From: Batillaria attramentaria
Taxonomy: Eukaryota > Mollusca > Gastropoda > Batillariidae
Assembly: GCA_018292915.2 (NCBI GenBank)
Contig: JACVVK020000326.1
Span: 588,501 to 652,500, forward strand
Direction of reading: 5' to 3'
Length of the DNA stretch: 64,000 nt
The notes beneath the pieces are model-generated. The model did no database searches and was not told the origin of the DNA. It was given only the letters and a program-made list of their open reading frames with translations. A program made the translations under genes and the position numbers. Of this stretch, positions 25,911 through 35,550 are shown piece by piece (the first letter of the stretch is position 1; each line of letters opens with the position of its first letter).

Positions 25911-26327
25911 GAGGGGGGAGCTGAGGCTGTGGTCGATTGCCTTTTTGTTTTTTTGCACGGAGGTAGATTGTTTCCTTGACTGAAAGTGCACCACATCGCA
26001 AGGCTTTGAAGAACGGACTATTTGCACCACTTAGGCGCAAGGGAAGGAGTGGCCATGTTCCATCAGACAGGGACAATCTCCCCTGCACTCGGATTTCGTC
26101 CCTCTAAATTGATCGGCCTCTTCCATCGCTTGTGTAATGTCTGCTGCCCGTCAACTTCAATCTCTTTTGAAAAGCTCGTCCTCTCAGACGGAAGAATATT
26201 GTGCATTACTTGCATCGTAAACGTGATATGAGCAGCAAGGGGAATCCGATCCTTCAGATGACGTAATTGCCTTTAGAACTTCCCAAGCAAAAACAAAACT
26301 GTTTTCTCAGTGCAGTTGCCAAATTTG
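25911..26327. other. Unique non-coding DNA
   Basis: Nothing recognised. Confidence 0.35.
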
Positions 26328-26497
26328 TTGTTGTTTGTTGTTGCTGGTGCTGCTGCTGTTGTGGTCTTGTTGTCGTAATTGTTGCCGTCGTCGTCAGTTG
26401 TTGTTGTTGTCGTTGGTCGTTGCTCTGTGTGGTATTTAACTATTGTGACAGGTTACATTGTATATATGTAGTTGTTGTCTATTTTTACGCCGCAACT

Positions 26498-26673
26498 TGG
26501 GAGCCGGGTGGCCGAATGGTAGAGCGTTGGACTTCCAGTGCTTGGGTCTTGAGTTCGTATCCCGGCTGGAGCCAAATATTTGTGCAGGTTTTTTCATCGT
26601 TGCCCAGTGTTTGATATCACCCATATGCGGTGAAAAAGGACGTTAAACCCCCAAACACCCACCCACCCCACCC
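26498..26673 (+). mobile_element. SINE family A, copy 5
   Basis: Full-length copy with a well-kept head (GGTGGCCGAATGGTAGAGCG). It is flanked by the perfect 14-bp duplication TTTACGCCGCAACT (26484-26497 and 26674-26687). The insertion split an older retroelement 3' end. Confidence 0.95.
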
Positions 26674-26687
26674 TTTACGCCGCAACT

Positions 26688-26748
26688 AAATTGCCTCCCC
26701 TTGAGGACAATAAAGAATTATTGAATTGAATCGAATTGAATTGAATTG
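26688..26748 (+). mobile_element. Retroelement 3' tail with (GAATT)n end
   Basis: CCCCTTGAGGACAATAAAG then repeated TTGAATTGAA, the form of a CR1/L2-like LINE or LINE-mobilised 3' end. A related tail (GGGATAATAAATGAAATG then AATTG repeats) is at about 30138-30172. Confidence 0.6.
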
Positions 26749-26759
26749 GTAATGGATGA

Positions 26760-27690
26760 GGTTGGTCAGTGGTACAGGGCGTGTCATATCACTGCTGTAA
26801 TGGGCATTTGTCGTTATTGTGACGTAATTATTTTAATCAGAATACACAGCATGTGATTTTGGCAGCAAATGGAGCAACGCCTGTATACCGCATCGGGGTG
26901 TAGCAGGTGCATCACCAGCATAATCCAAAAGAGAACTCTACACAGGTGAGTGTCGCTGCACTGCGGCGACTCGCTTTCCCGGATGGAGAAACCCGAATTT
27001 AGGGGGAGGGAAGGGGTATTCACAGCAGCTGAAGTAAAACGCAGAGGGTAGGGAATAAAATTACTTGAGTTGACTTGAAGAAAGAACAACCACAAAACCA
27101 GCAGCGTTTCAGCTGTTAGTGGTGTGACCACGGACAGTGGACACCTGTTTAGGAAAGCCACATTTCTTGGTCTTTTGGGTGTACTTAAAAGGTTTATAAG
27201 GTGGTGGTGTTTTAATTTATACCTGCAAGACGTTATCCCCACTGCGGGGAATAATACCCGAACTTCAAAACCACGGGTCTTACTTCTGTTAGTGGTGTGA
27301 CCACGTGCAGCGGATTCCTGTATCCTTTGTCTCTTGGGTGTATTTATAAGCTTCATAAGGAAACTGTGTTGTTGTTTTAATTTATACCTGCAAGAAGTTA
27401 TCCCTATTGCGGTTATTTCCTTCTTCTTGTCGGATGCGTTGCTTAAATCAGCGTCGCCAGTAATGATCGAAATGTGTACACATATCCCCAAACGTGACGA
27501 GTTTGTGGCGGTCTGGGTTCACATTTCTGTGGTATTGTCACGATTGAAATTCGGTAAATGGCACTAATTAGCCAAATTTCAACAGAGCAAAAGGAAAGCC
27601 CTGTTGGTACAAGCGGTGGGCGATGTTTTCAGCCTGCGTTCGAGAAATTAGCGTAGCGTTAGAGAAATTTGTGTAGCTACTAGCTAGCAA
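26760..27690. other. Mostly unique DNA with a short SINE C fragment
   Basis: About 26946-27002 resembles the 3' half of SINE family C (TCGCTGCACTGCGGCGAC). A ~90-bp segment is repeated at 27105-27240 and 27285-27405 (GTTAGTGGTGTGACCACG; TTTAATTTATACCTGCAAGA). Confidence 0.5.
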
Positions 27691-28148
27691 TAATAATAAT
27701 CGCATTAATATAGACGCGTGATCCCAAATATTTGGCTCAAAGCGCCGCGAGTTAAACCCAACACGCACGCTCACGTGAATCACACGCATTCTCTCACACA
27801 CTGGTCATGAACGCATTACAATCACGTGTTGCAAACGGCAAGCTCAGCAATTTAAGTTTCGGAATTTCAGAATTGCATTTGGTTTTGTGGGCTGAACAAG
27901 TCTAAAGCAGAGAGTAAGGAAGCTTAGCTGGAGAACCCGGAGAGACCCCCCGACGGTAGGCGGCCCGAATAGACGGCGCCAACCACGAGACAGAAATATT
28001 CTTCGCCCCGAGTGGGACTCAAACCTGACTTCCCCCCACTGGTGACAAGGTCTTTTTTTTTTTATTAATTTCTTTTTTGACATATACACATTTCATAGAA
28101 ATAAAGAAAACAAGACAACAACAAACAAAAGCAAAAAGGTGGACAAAA

Positions 28149-28207
<59 letters not shown>

Positions 28208-28425
28208 GGCATACTATGTAAACTTGACTGAGGAGGGCCATGGACAAAAGCAAAACAAAAAAAAATCATAAAAAAGGTCCAGGGAAGGCACTTGTACTGC
28301 CAATCGTTCACTGCTCCACTATCACACAAAAGGGCAAAAGAAGCAAAACAGGGGATATGCATCCGCCAGGGGACATAACTTCAGGTGACAAGGTCTTAAA
28401 CTACTAGACCACCGACCGCCCAGTA
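27690..28425 (-). mobile_element. SINE family D, copy 2, interrupted
   Basis: Minus-strand copy: the 3' part (AGCGCCGCGAGTTAAACCC, TGAATCACACGCATTCTCTC) is at 27735-27840, the body (GGAGAACCCGGAGAG, GAGTGGGACTCAAACCTGAC) at 27900-28030, and the tRNA-like head (TAGACCACCGACCG) at 28405-28419. It is interrupted by a ~329-bp insertion. Confidence 0.8.
28055..28383 (-). mobile_element. Poly(A)-tailed retro-insertion inside SINE D
   Basis: Bounded by the perfect 14-bp duplication GGTGACAAGGTCTT (28041-28054 and 28384-28397), with an A-tail on the minus strand. The insert carries a (CA)n run (28152-28206) and has no tRNA-like head. It matches no other family in the window. It may be a 5'-truncated LINE or a processed transcript. 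Confidence 0.85.
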
Positions 28426-28468
28426 ATATATGCTCTTACATATGCAGTTTCCCTATGTACTTATGTAT

Positions 28469-28471
<3 letters not shown>

Positions 28472-28500
<29 letters not shown>
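28472..28500. repeat. (AT)n microsatellite
   Basis: Perfect AT run directly left of the 555-bp array. A shorter AT run (29976-29989) lies just right of it. Confidence 0.95.
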
Positions 28501-28504
<4 letters not shown>

Positions 28505-28814
28505 AGGAACAAAGGCGTTACTAAAGCCGAAAACATGCGCTCAATCAGGTCAATTTGAAAGTAGGGGAAGTAAGTAAATCTGAGAGCGCTCCCTAGATCT
28601 AGGAGGTGTGTGCTTTGTATGCCATTGGACAAGTCCGCCTTGCCCTATATTGGCTACAAGCCACAATGGGAGGGGGGGGGGAGACCTACCATCCTACCGC
28701 TGAAACGTCTAACAGATCTAAGGGTATCTCACCATTCATAGTGCCCCCATTCCCCTCCCACCGGGAGGAAAATGGTCGGTACGACCAAGGCCATATGAAT
28801 TGGTGATTTTAGCC

Positions 28815-28860
28815 GCTCACGACCATGGTTTCGGGTCAATGGGACCCTCATCAGGTGAGC
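28815..28860 (-). ncRNA. Hammerhead ribozyme, array unit 1
   Basis: Read 5' to 3' on the minus strand. Stem I strand GCTCAC (28860-28855); core CTGATGA (28854-28848); stem II GGGTC, loop CCATT, GACCC (28847-28833); GAAA (28832-28829); short palindromic stem III CCATGG (28828-28823); TC (28822-28821); cleavage expected after the C; stem I strand GTGAGC (28820-28815). Stem I is 6 bp perfect, and GCC/GGC outside it could extend the helix beyond a GCAT bulge. All invariant hammerhead positions are present. The 2-3-bp stem III is typical of the minimal hammerheads in satellites and retroelements that act best as dimers. Confidence 0.92.
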
Positions 28861-29369
28861 ATGCGGCGATACCCACGAGGGCTGCAGCGTCCAACTAGCA
28901 CTAAAAGGCTGCCCCAGAATAATCTGGTGCGTCTCCAGTACTAGCAGACGTTGCTACTCTAAAGCTCTGCAAGAGGTTTCAGCGGAAAAAGACTAAATAA
29001 TTTAGAAGGAGCAACTGCCTAGGTGTAATGTCATGTAATTACATTTAATATAGAATAGGAACAAAGGCGTTACTAAAGCCGAAAACATGCGCTCAATCAG
29101 GTCAATTTGAAAGTAGGGGAAGTAAGTAAAGCTGAGAGCGCTCCCTAGATCTAGGAGGTGTGTGCTTTGTATGCCATTGGACAAGTCCGCCTTGCCCTAT
29201 ATTGGCTACAAGCCACAATGGGAGGGGGGGGGGGGGAGACCTACCATCCTACCGCTGAAACGTCTAACAGATCTAAGGGTATCTCACCATTCATAGTGCC
29301 CCCATTCCCCTCCCACCGGGAGGAAAATGGTCGGTACGACCAAGGCCATATGAATTGGTGATTTTAGCC

Positions 29370-29415
29370 GCTCACGACCATGGTTTCGGGTCAATGGGAC
29401 CCTCATCAGGTGAGC
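29370..29415 (-). ncRNA. Hammerhead ribozyme, array unit 2
   Basis: Identical to the unit 1 ribozyme; the expected cleavage lies between 29376 and 29375. Together with unit 1 it delimits a 555-nt monomer (29375 down to 28821). Confidence 0.92.
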
Positions 29416-29924
29416 ATGCGGCGATACCCACGAGGGCTGCAGCGTCCAACTAGCACTAAAAGGCTGCCCCAGAATAATCTGGTGCGTCTCCAGTACTAGC
29501 AGACGTTGCTACTCTAAAGCTCTGCAAGAGGTTTCAGCGGAAAAAGACTAAATAATTTAGAAGGAGCAACTGCCTAGGTGTAATGTCATGTAATTACATT
29601 TAATATAGAATAGGAACAAAGGCGTTACTAAAGCCGAAAACATGCGCTCAATCAGGTCAATTTGAAAGTAGGGGAAGTAAGTAAAGCTGAGAGCGCTCCC
29701 TAGATCTAGGAGGTGTGTGCTTTGTATGCCATTGGACAAGTCCGCCTTGCCCTATATTGGCTACAAGCCACAATGGGAGGGGGGGGGGGGGGGACCTACC
29801 ATCCTACCGCTGAAACGTCTAACAGATCTAAGGGTATCTCACCATTCATAGTGCCCCCATTCCCCTCCCACCGGGAGGAAAATGGTCGGTACGACCAAGG
29901 CCATATGAATTGGTGATTTTAGCC

Positions 29925-29970
29925 GCTCACGACCATGGTTTCGGGTCAATGGGACCCTCATCAGGTGAGC
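29925..29970 (-). ncRNA. Hammerhead ribozyme, array unit 3
   Basis: Identical 46-nt motif; the expected cleavage lies between 29931 and 29930. The array ends two bases to the right, so the outer stem I extension is lost while the catalytic motif is complete. It delimits a second 555-nt monomer (29930 down to 29376). Confidence 0.92.
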
Positions 29971-29988
29971 ATGTGAGTATATATATAT

Positions 29989-29990
<2 letters not shown>

Positions 29991-30053
<63 letters not shown>

Positions 30054-30060
30054 GGCGTGC
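29991..30060. repeat. (GT)n microsatellite
   Basis: GT run ending in GCGCGGGCG variants. Confidence 0.95.
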
Positions 30061-30505
30061 GTGCTTTTTAGTCGTTGAGGTCTGTGATGTGTGTTTGTGT
30101 GTTTAATGCCGCTGTTTTAAAAACAAATTGCCCAAGTTGGGATAATAAATGAAATGAATTGAATTGAATTGTAATAATCACAATGTGTACACATAAGCTA
30201 ACCCCAGGCTTGACGCGTTGGTGGCGGTCTGTCGGTCGGACTGTGAGTCAGTCAATGGGCGTGCAACCTGGCGGTAATTAACACAATCCGTTACGCGTTC
30301 ATACGCCGCCATACATACTCCAGCACCCTCTGCCTCATCTCCCGGATTTCCACCCAGTGCACATGACTGCTGGAGCGGAACGAATGGTCTTCCTCCACAT
30401 GTCCGTTGGTTCCGTTAGTTCTTGATGACTGTATTGACAGTAGACCGCGAATATCCCCCCCCCCCACGCCACCTTCCCACTCTCTCTCCTCCCCCGGTAC
30501 ACCTG
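30061..30505. other. Unique DNA with a LINE-like tail
   Basis: Contains the AATTG-tailed fragment at 30138-30172 and a C-run at 30456-30465. No gene seen. Confidence 0.4.
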
Positions 30506-30507
30506 CC

Positions 30508-30540
30508 TCCACACACTCTCTCTCTCTCTCTCTCTCTCTC
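30508..30540. repeat. (CT)n microsatellite
   Basis: CT run abutting a SINE E 3' end. Confidence 0.93.
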
Positions 30541-30544
30541 ATGT

Positions 30545-30615
30545 AGCCGCGAAAGTGTCTTTGCTGCTTGCGCGGCGTTAAGCCCTATTTAACTAACTAA
30601 CTATCTAACTAACTC
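30545..30615 (+). mobile_element. SINE family E 3' fragment, copy 1
   Basis: GTCTTTGCTGCTTGCGCGGC, then GTTAAGCCC, then an (ACTA)n tail (AACTAACTAACT). The same 3' end recurs at 39418-39500 and 39765-39838, and as a stub near 40795-40815. Confidence 0.7.
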
Positions 30616-30717
30616 TCGTGAGCTCTGATTTTGATTCTCTATTTCTTGTTTTTGCAGCAAATGTTGTTTATCCTTTGTGCTTGTTTCATAGTATAGTAAC
30701 GGCGAGTTCGTTCGGGT

Positions 30718-30749
<32 letters not shown>

Positions 30750-30791
30750 GTTGTTGTTGTTTTTTAAATAGTTTTTTTATGGCCTCGGCGC

Positions 30792-30823
30792 CTACAACTT
30801 CTACCGTTGAAAAATAAAGTTTT

Positions 30824-30824
<1 letters not shown>
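30792..30824 (+). mobile_element. Retroelement 3' tail, family T2, copy 1
   Basis: ACAACTTCTACCGTTGAAAA then ATAAAG, running into (CT)n. The reverse-oriented relative lies at 31598-31650. Confidence 0.6.
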
Positions 30825-30887
<63 letters not shown>

Positions 30888-30920
30888 CCCCCCCCCCCAC
30901 ACACACACACACACACACTG
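30825..30920. repeat. (CT)n, C-run and (CA)n
   Basis: Compound microsatellite joined directly to the T2 tail. Confidence 0.95.
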
Positions 30921-31597
30921 ACACACACCTTCGTTTACCACATAATCTCGTAGTTACAAAGTTAGTAGTAGTAGGGTTAGCAACAGCAGGTGCAACACCT
31001 GGCTGATCGTTGTGGTAAGAAACTGCCTTTACCTTTGTCAAATCAAGTTTCATATTTATATAATTCATTATTCTCTCACCTCCTTTTCGTCCACTGTTCG
31101 CCCCCCCCCCCCCTCCGCCTTCCCCCTCCTGCCCCCAATCTACCTGTCAACTGTCCTGAACATTTCTCATGGCATACATATTGACTCTTTTTTCTTTTTA
31201 TTTTAATCATACCGATCTCAGAGGACGCGGTCACATTGTAACCACTCAATGAAATCAGTTGAACAGGATGTTCTCTCTCTTGATCAGTTTATGCACCGTG
31301 GACCATGTCTGTTTATTTGTTCATGTGCAGTGGACCATTGTCTGTTTATTGTGTTCACTATCCGTTTAATTGCTCGTGCGTAGCGGACCATATCTGAAGT
31401 CCAGTTCAAATGGCCTTTGGTCAGATCAGTCCCAGAAGAGAGAGACAGACAAGCAGAGGCAGGGATTTTTTTTTTTAACCCTTTCTTTTCTCTCATTTCC
31501 CAACCCGCAAAGGCGTCATGAGCATGCAGCAGGCACGGAAGTTGTTTGTTGCGTCCTAGATATGGCCAGTCATCATCATCATCATCAATATATCCAT
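30921..31597. other. Unique non-coding DNA
   Basis: C-run near 31100-31112; (TCA)n near 31572-31587. No gene. Confidence 0.4.
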
Positions 31598-31650
31598 AGA
31601 GAGAACAAGAAGAAGAACAAGAACCTTTATTTCGCAACGGTAGAAGTTAC
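31598..31650 (-). mobile_element. Retroelement 3' tail, family T2, copy 2
   Basis: The complement reads GTAACTTCTACCGTTGCG, AAATAAAGG, then a (TTC)n-like tail; same 3' end as copy 1. Confidence 0.6.
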
Positions 31651-31747
31651 AGGTATATTAATACCAATTAATAACTTTCCGTTGCTGTACTACATGGACT
31701 AAATCGATTTTCAACAAATGAAAAATTGAGATAATAGGGAAGGGCAA

Positions 31748-31755
31748 CACACACA

Positions 31756-31815
<60 letters not shown>
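31748..31815. repeat. (CA)n microsatellite
   Basis: CA run. Confidence 0.95.
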
Positions 31816-31917
31816 GTGGCACATGTATTGTTCACACACATCCGTACAGAACAGTAATCATGTGAACAGAAACAAGCGTCGGTATAGTTCTTACCGCACA
31901 CATTATTTATGTTGCTG

Positions 31918-32043
31918 AAAAGAGAAAGAGAAGAGTAGAGAGAGAACGAGAAAGAAAGAAAGAGAGAGAAAAATAGAGACAGAGAGAGAGAGAGCCAGGC
32001 AGACAGACAGAGAGACAGACAGAGAGAAACAGAGAGAGAGAAT

Positions 32044-32077
<34 letters not shown>

Positions 32078-32110
32078 CTGACTGACTGACTGACTGACTG
32101 ACTGACTGAA
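31918..32110. repeat. GA/GACA/GACT compound repeat
   Basis: Imperfect GA and GACAGA, then a perfect GA run (32049-32073), then (GACT)n (32074-32108). Confidence 0.93.
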
Positions 32111-32169
32111 ACTTTATTTTCCAAGGATGAGAACATAGACGCACAGGTCTCTCTTACTGTCTGTCCTTG

Positions 32170-32172
<3 letters not shown>
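32109..32172 (-). mobile_element. Retroelement 3' tail, family T3, copy 1
   Basis: The complement reads GGCAAGGACAGACAG, TAAGAGAGACCTGTGCG, CATCCTTGGAAAATAAAG, TTTCAGTCAGTC. The plus-strand relative is at 58122-58190. In both, a CA/GT run lies immediately 5' of GGCAAGG. Confidence 0.7.

Positions 32173-32235
<63 letters not shown>
32173..32235. repeat. (CA)n microsatellite
   Basis: CA run internal to the T3-type element. Confidence 0.95.
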
Positions 32236-32237
<2 letters not shown>

Positions 32238-32860
32238 CATACATGGCATTACATACATAGCACATGCTACACGCAATGCCTACAGCAACACACATACAGA
32301 GCATAACTACAACGCGTGACACCCAAGACAGCACAGGGGTAACACACTGAGCAGTAAAAGAGAGAGAGAGAGAGAGGCGCCGGGGGGGGGGGGAGGGGGG
32401 GGGGGAGAGAATTTCAGGCCAGAAGATAAATCTCACTTCTCCCCTGTACTCTGTCTTTTTGAAATGTCCATTTGTATCTGTCAGCTACTGCGTGCCGACG
32501 CATGCAACTTTCCGCCAAGGAAACTATCGAAAGTGGATGGTGCTGTTGGCAATCTAAACATATATCTTCTTTTTTGCATCCCGATAATTTCTTCCTTTGG
32601 GGTTGTTTCTAGTTTAGTGCCTCCGTGAACGCAAGCAACATTTAAATTCTGCTTAACAGAAGACGTAAGACCAGTCCGGCGTGTTCTCTGAGCGCAGCCA
32701 CTGTTCGTCTGGATTTCGCGTAAACGTTTTGGGAGTTTTGTTGTTGGTGGTGGTGATGGTGGTTTTTCAGCTCGAAGGAAGTGGCTGAGACCTGTTTCGT
32801 TCTATTTTCACATCAAACCTGAAATATCCTTAACTGAGTTTCTTCTTTAAAAAAAAAAAA
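32236..32860. other. Unique DNA with GA and G runs
   Basis: GA run 32360-32376 and G-runs 32382-32405. No gene recognised. Confidence 0.4.
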
Positions 32861-32903
32861 GGAGAGAGAGAGAGAGAGAGTGAGAGAGAGAGAGAGAGAG
32901 AGA
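32861..32903. repeat. (GA)n microsatellite
   Basis: GA run after an A-run. Confidence 0.94.
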
Positions 32904-32999
32904 CGTAAACTGTACGTGTGTTTTAAGGTCAAAGCCGGGTAGCTATGCCAGCACATGTGCACTGTGTCAAAGCTGTGTAAGTTTATGCAAACTTCTTCC

Positions 33000-33046
33000 T
33001 TGTTTGTTTGTTTGTTTGTTTGTTTGTTTGTTTGTTTGTTTGTTTG
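33000..33046. repeat. (TTTG)n tetranucleotide repeat
   Basis: About eleven units. Confidence 0.95.
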
Positions 33047-33049
33047 GGC

Positions 33050-34040
33050 AATCAGATAACACACGTCTTGCTGGGGTTACCCGATCGCATGACTAACACC
33101 CGGCCACAAAATCATGTCGCTGCAGACAGAGCTTCCATCCTGATCTTGATGTAGTGTGGTTTACCATAACAGGTCAGATAACCTAGGCCGCGTAATATTG
33201 CTTACTCTTTATCTGCCCTTGATAGAAACAACGCCAGTAAATTAACACCCATTATCGCCCTTGCATGATTTAGTTCCCACTGGTGGCAGCACTCCTTGCG
33301 TATTAAACCCGTGAATCATCCCCCCCCCCCTCCGCCCTCCAACTCCCTTTAAAAAAAAAAAAAAAGTTTCAGATAAGGACGTTATGTTTCCCAGCAGAGC
33401 AATAGTAATCTGTTGCGCGGGGGACGAAAAAGGGGGTATCAAAATGGTGTGAATTAGATCTCTTCAAGGTTTTTGATGTAGATTTATCGCATGATTACCC
33501 ACTTAGTGGCAGCCTGGGAAATTTAGCGTGATGGACATTTGAAGTGTTCAGTTTCGAGTGTTAAATCTGTACGCATTGAGGATTTTCGCACTTGAAAGTT
33601 CCCCCCCAACGATGTTAAAGTTCTCTGCACCATTAAGTTTTGCATGGCGTGTTCCGGGAAGAGATTAACTGGTGTGACAGCGATAGCCCTCACTGGAAAT
33701 TAGAAACTCTGGGAATCGCACAATTTCATGAAAAATCCCATCCCGACCAAACGACATCAAAGCATGTACAGTTCTGATGGATGATTAAAAAAAAAAACCT
33801 TTGCAAAATGCTGATGGTGTCACATGTATTATTCTTGTTATCGTTGTTGCTGTTGTTTTTGTTTATGGAAAGAAGACATCGACTTTACCCAGAAACCCCA
33901 TCCAGAGGTATTTCATACGCATTGAAATACTACATACAAGGAAAAGATGTTTAGTAAGGTTGGACAGTCTTGACCGTAGCGGTTTCTTCTCTTCTCTCTC
34001 TTTTTTTTTCTTTCTTTTCTTCTTCTCTTTTTTTTTCTTT
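33050..34040. other. Unique non-coding DNA
   Basis: C-run and A-run near 33320-33365, and a T/C-rich tract at 33985-34046 that abuts the hammerhead motif. Confidence 0.4.
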
Positions 34041-34046
34041 CTCTCT

Positions 34047-34080
34047 GACGCGTTTCGCCGGAATTTCACCGGCTCATCAG
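34047..34080 (-). ncRNA. Hammerhead ribozyme core, isolated (stem I lost)
   Basis: Minus strand: CTGATGA (34080-34074), stem II GCCGG, loop TGAAATT, CCGGC (34073-34057), GAAA (34056-34053), palindromic stem III CGCG (34052-34049), TC (34048-34047). The preceding GGTGG does not pair with the following AGAGAG, so stem I is absent. The sequence after the cleavage site is purine-rich (34046-33985). That is what an RNA ending at the ribozyme cut, or a truncated insertion, would leave. Resembles Penelope-like element hammerheads. Confidence 0.7.
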
Positions 34081-34199
34081 CCACCTTAGGTCAAGACAGA
34101 GCGGGAAGAATAGGTAAAATATATTTAGGAAATACCGTGACTGACGGGATGCTAACATGTTTTTGTTTGTTGCTGTTATTATTATTGTTATTATGACGA

Positions 34200-34300
34200 T
34201 GACGGTGGTTCGAACCCCGGCTGAGAGCCAAGCACTTTTTCTTCGTTGTCCAGTCGTTGATATCACCGTTACTTGGTGGAAAAGGACGTTAAACCCTCAG
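34200..34300 (+). mobile_element. SINE family A fragment, copy 6
   Basis: Starts inside the B box (GGTTCGAACCCCGGCTG) and keeps TGGTGGAAAAGGACGTTAAA; its tail is (AACC)n-like rather than CACC. Confidence 0.75.
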
Positions 34301-34404
34301 AGAATCAACCAATCAACCAACTAACCAAGCAACCGGCGCGGGCGATAGCGATAATTTGTAACACTCTTTATCGGAAACGGTTTAACAAGTGGGTGGGTGG
34401 TTAC

Positions 34405-34556
34405 ATATCAAAGAGCATAGCCTGATGGTTGAGCGTTGGCCTTTCTCTGCTGGGGTCTTGAGTTCGAATCCCGGCCGGCTGGGACGAAACAAAATTGTGC
34501 TGGCCATAACGTGGTGGAAAAGCACGTTATACTCCCAAACACCCACCCGCCCACCT
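34405..34556 (+). mobile_element. SINE family A, internally deleted, copy 7
   Basis: Decayed head (ATAGCCTGATGGTTGAGCG) and an intact B box (GAGTTCGAATCCCGG). About 30 bp of the body is missing. A short flanking TATCAAA repeat is possible. Confidence 0.7.
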
Positions 34557-35380
34557 GCGTATCAAATAAATGTAGCAGACATGGCTCATACAAAATACGT
34601 CACTTCGCAGATAAACATAGCTCTTCATCCCTCAAGCTATCAGCGGCAAACATTGGTCAGTATATGGCCCCATTAAACGGCTAACCACTGGCTTTACATC
34701 AACGGAATATATCCAATTGCCACTCGAGACGAGACACACAGAGGGACTCACCCTCAGGACACGTCTGCTGGTCCGGCCATCCTCCCGAAAACGAGAAACA
34801 GTTTCCTCATTTCCAGCTGCAGTCAGTGGCGACTGGTCACCGCCAGGTTGATGTCACATTGCCTCTGGCCTGATGAAAAGTGAGTGAATTGTGAAAAGGG
34901 GACTTGATAGGGTCTAGCTTCCCTCAATGTTATGCTTGCCCCCGCTGAATGACTGAGTGTTAATCCTTTTCTTCGTTCTTTTATTCAACCGTGCTGTAAT
35001 TGGTTTCTGGCGGGAGTCAGTCCGTGAAAGCCGACAGCCACGGAAAGTGAAAATGAGATTCCGTGCGTTCTCGATCAGCTAGCTCTGCCGGCGTTTCTAT
35101 CCAGAGTTTTCAATGAAGGACTCCGGCGCAAGTTTCAAATAGATAATGACATACACTGCTGCAGTGTTGGGGTACATAATACTGTGTCGTGTTCTTGCAT
35201 GAATGGTGAGGCGTCAAATGCTTGCAACTCTTGTTTGACACTCTCCACTGGTTGGCAGCTGGTATTGCCGTTAACATATTACACGTGATTCGAGTTTTGC
35301 CCTTTGTTGCTTCAGGGAACAGGTGCTTTTGTGACGATATGGAAAAAAAATTAAGAAGTACGCTATCAATTATAGTTTAA
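34557..35380. other. Unique non-coding DNA
   Basis: Nothing recognised. Confidence 0.4.
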
Positions 35381-35384
35381 ATAA

Positions 35385-35550
35385 TAATAATAATAATGAG
35401 TATTATATAGGCGCTTTACCCAATTTCATGAATCGGCTCAAAGCGCCGCGAACTGAACCCAACACGCACGCTCACGTGAATCACACACATTCTCTCACAC
35501 ACCGGACATAAACACATTACAATCACGTGGTGCGAAGGGTCAGCATCAGC
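35385..35550 (-). mobile_element. SINE family D 3' fragment, copy 3
   Basis: Shares AAAGCGCCGCGAACTGAACC and GAATCACACACATTCTCTC with the 3' halves at 6.3 and 27.8 kb. It begins with an (ATA)n tail and lacks the tRNA-like head. Confidence 0.7.

Larger units (their letters stand above)
28501..29972 (-). mobile_element. Tandem array of 555-bp hammerhead-bearing units (retrozyme-like)
   Basis: About 2.7 near-identical units begin at 28501, 29053 and 29608 (first unit 552 bp). Differences are almost confined to a G-run (near 28670, 29222 and 29776) and one T/G change. The third unit stops at 29972. Each unit has a hammerhead ribozyme on the minus strand, and ribozyme spacing is exactly 555 bp. 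Flanking ATGTGATATATATAT (left) and ATGTGAGTATATATAT (right) may be a target-site duplication. A ~67-codon plus-strand frame and a 60-codon minus-strand frame recur in the units but resemble nothing known. No reverse transcriptase, LTR or primer-binding site is visible. The unit is therefore non-autonomous, best compared with animal retrozymes or Penelope-like terminal repeats. Confidence 0.85.

Noticed and set aside
28606..29916. Recurring 66-67-codon plus-strand protein in the 555-bp units
   Set aside because: Its Gly run changes with the G-tract length, it resembles nothing known, and the ribozyme evidence places the functional strand on the minus side; recurrence is explained by the tandem repeat.
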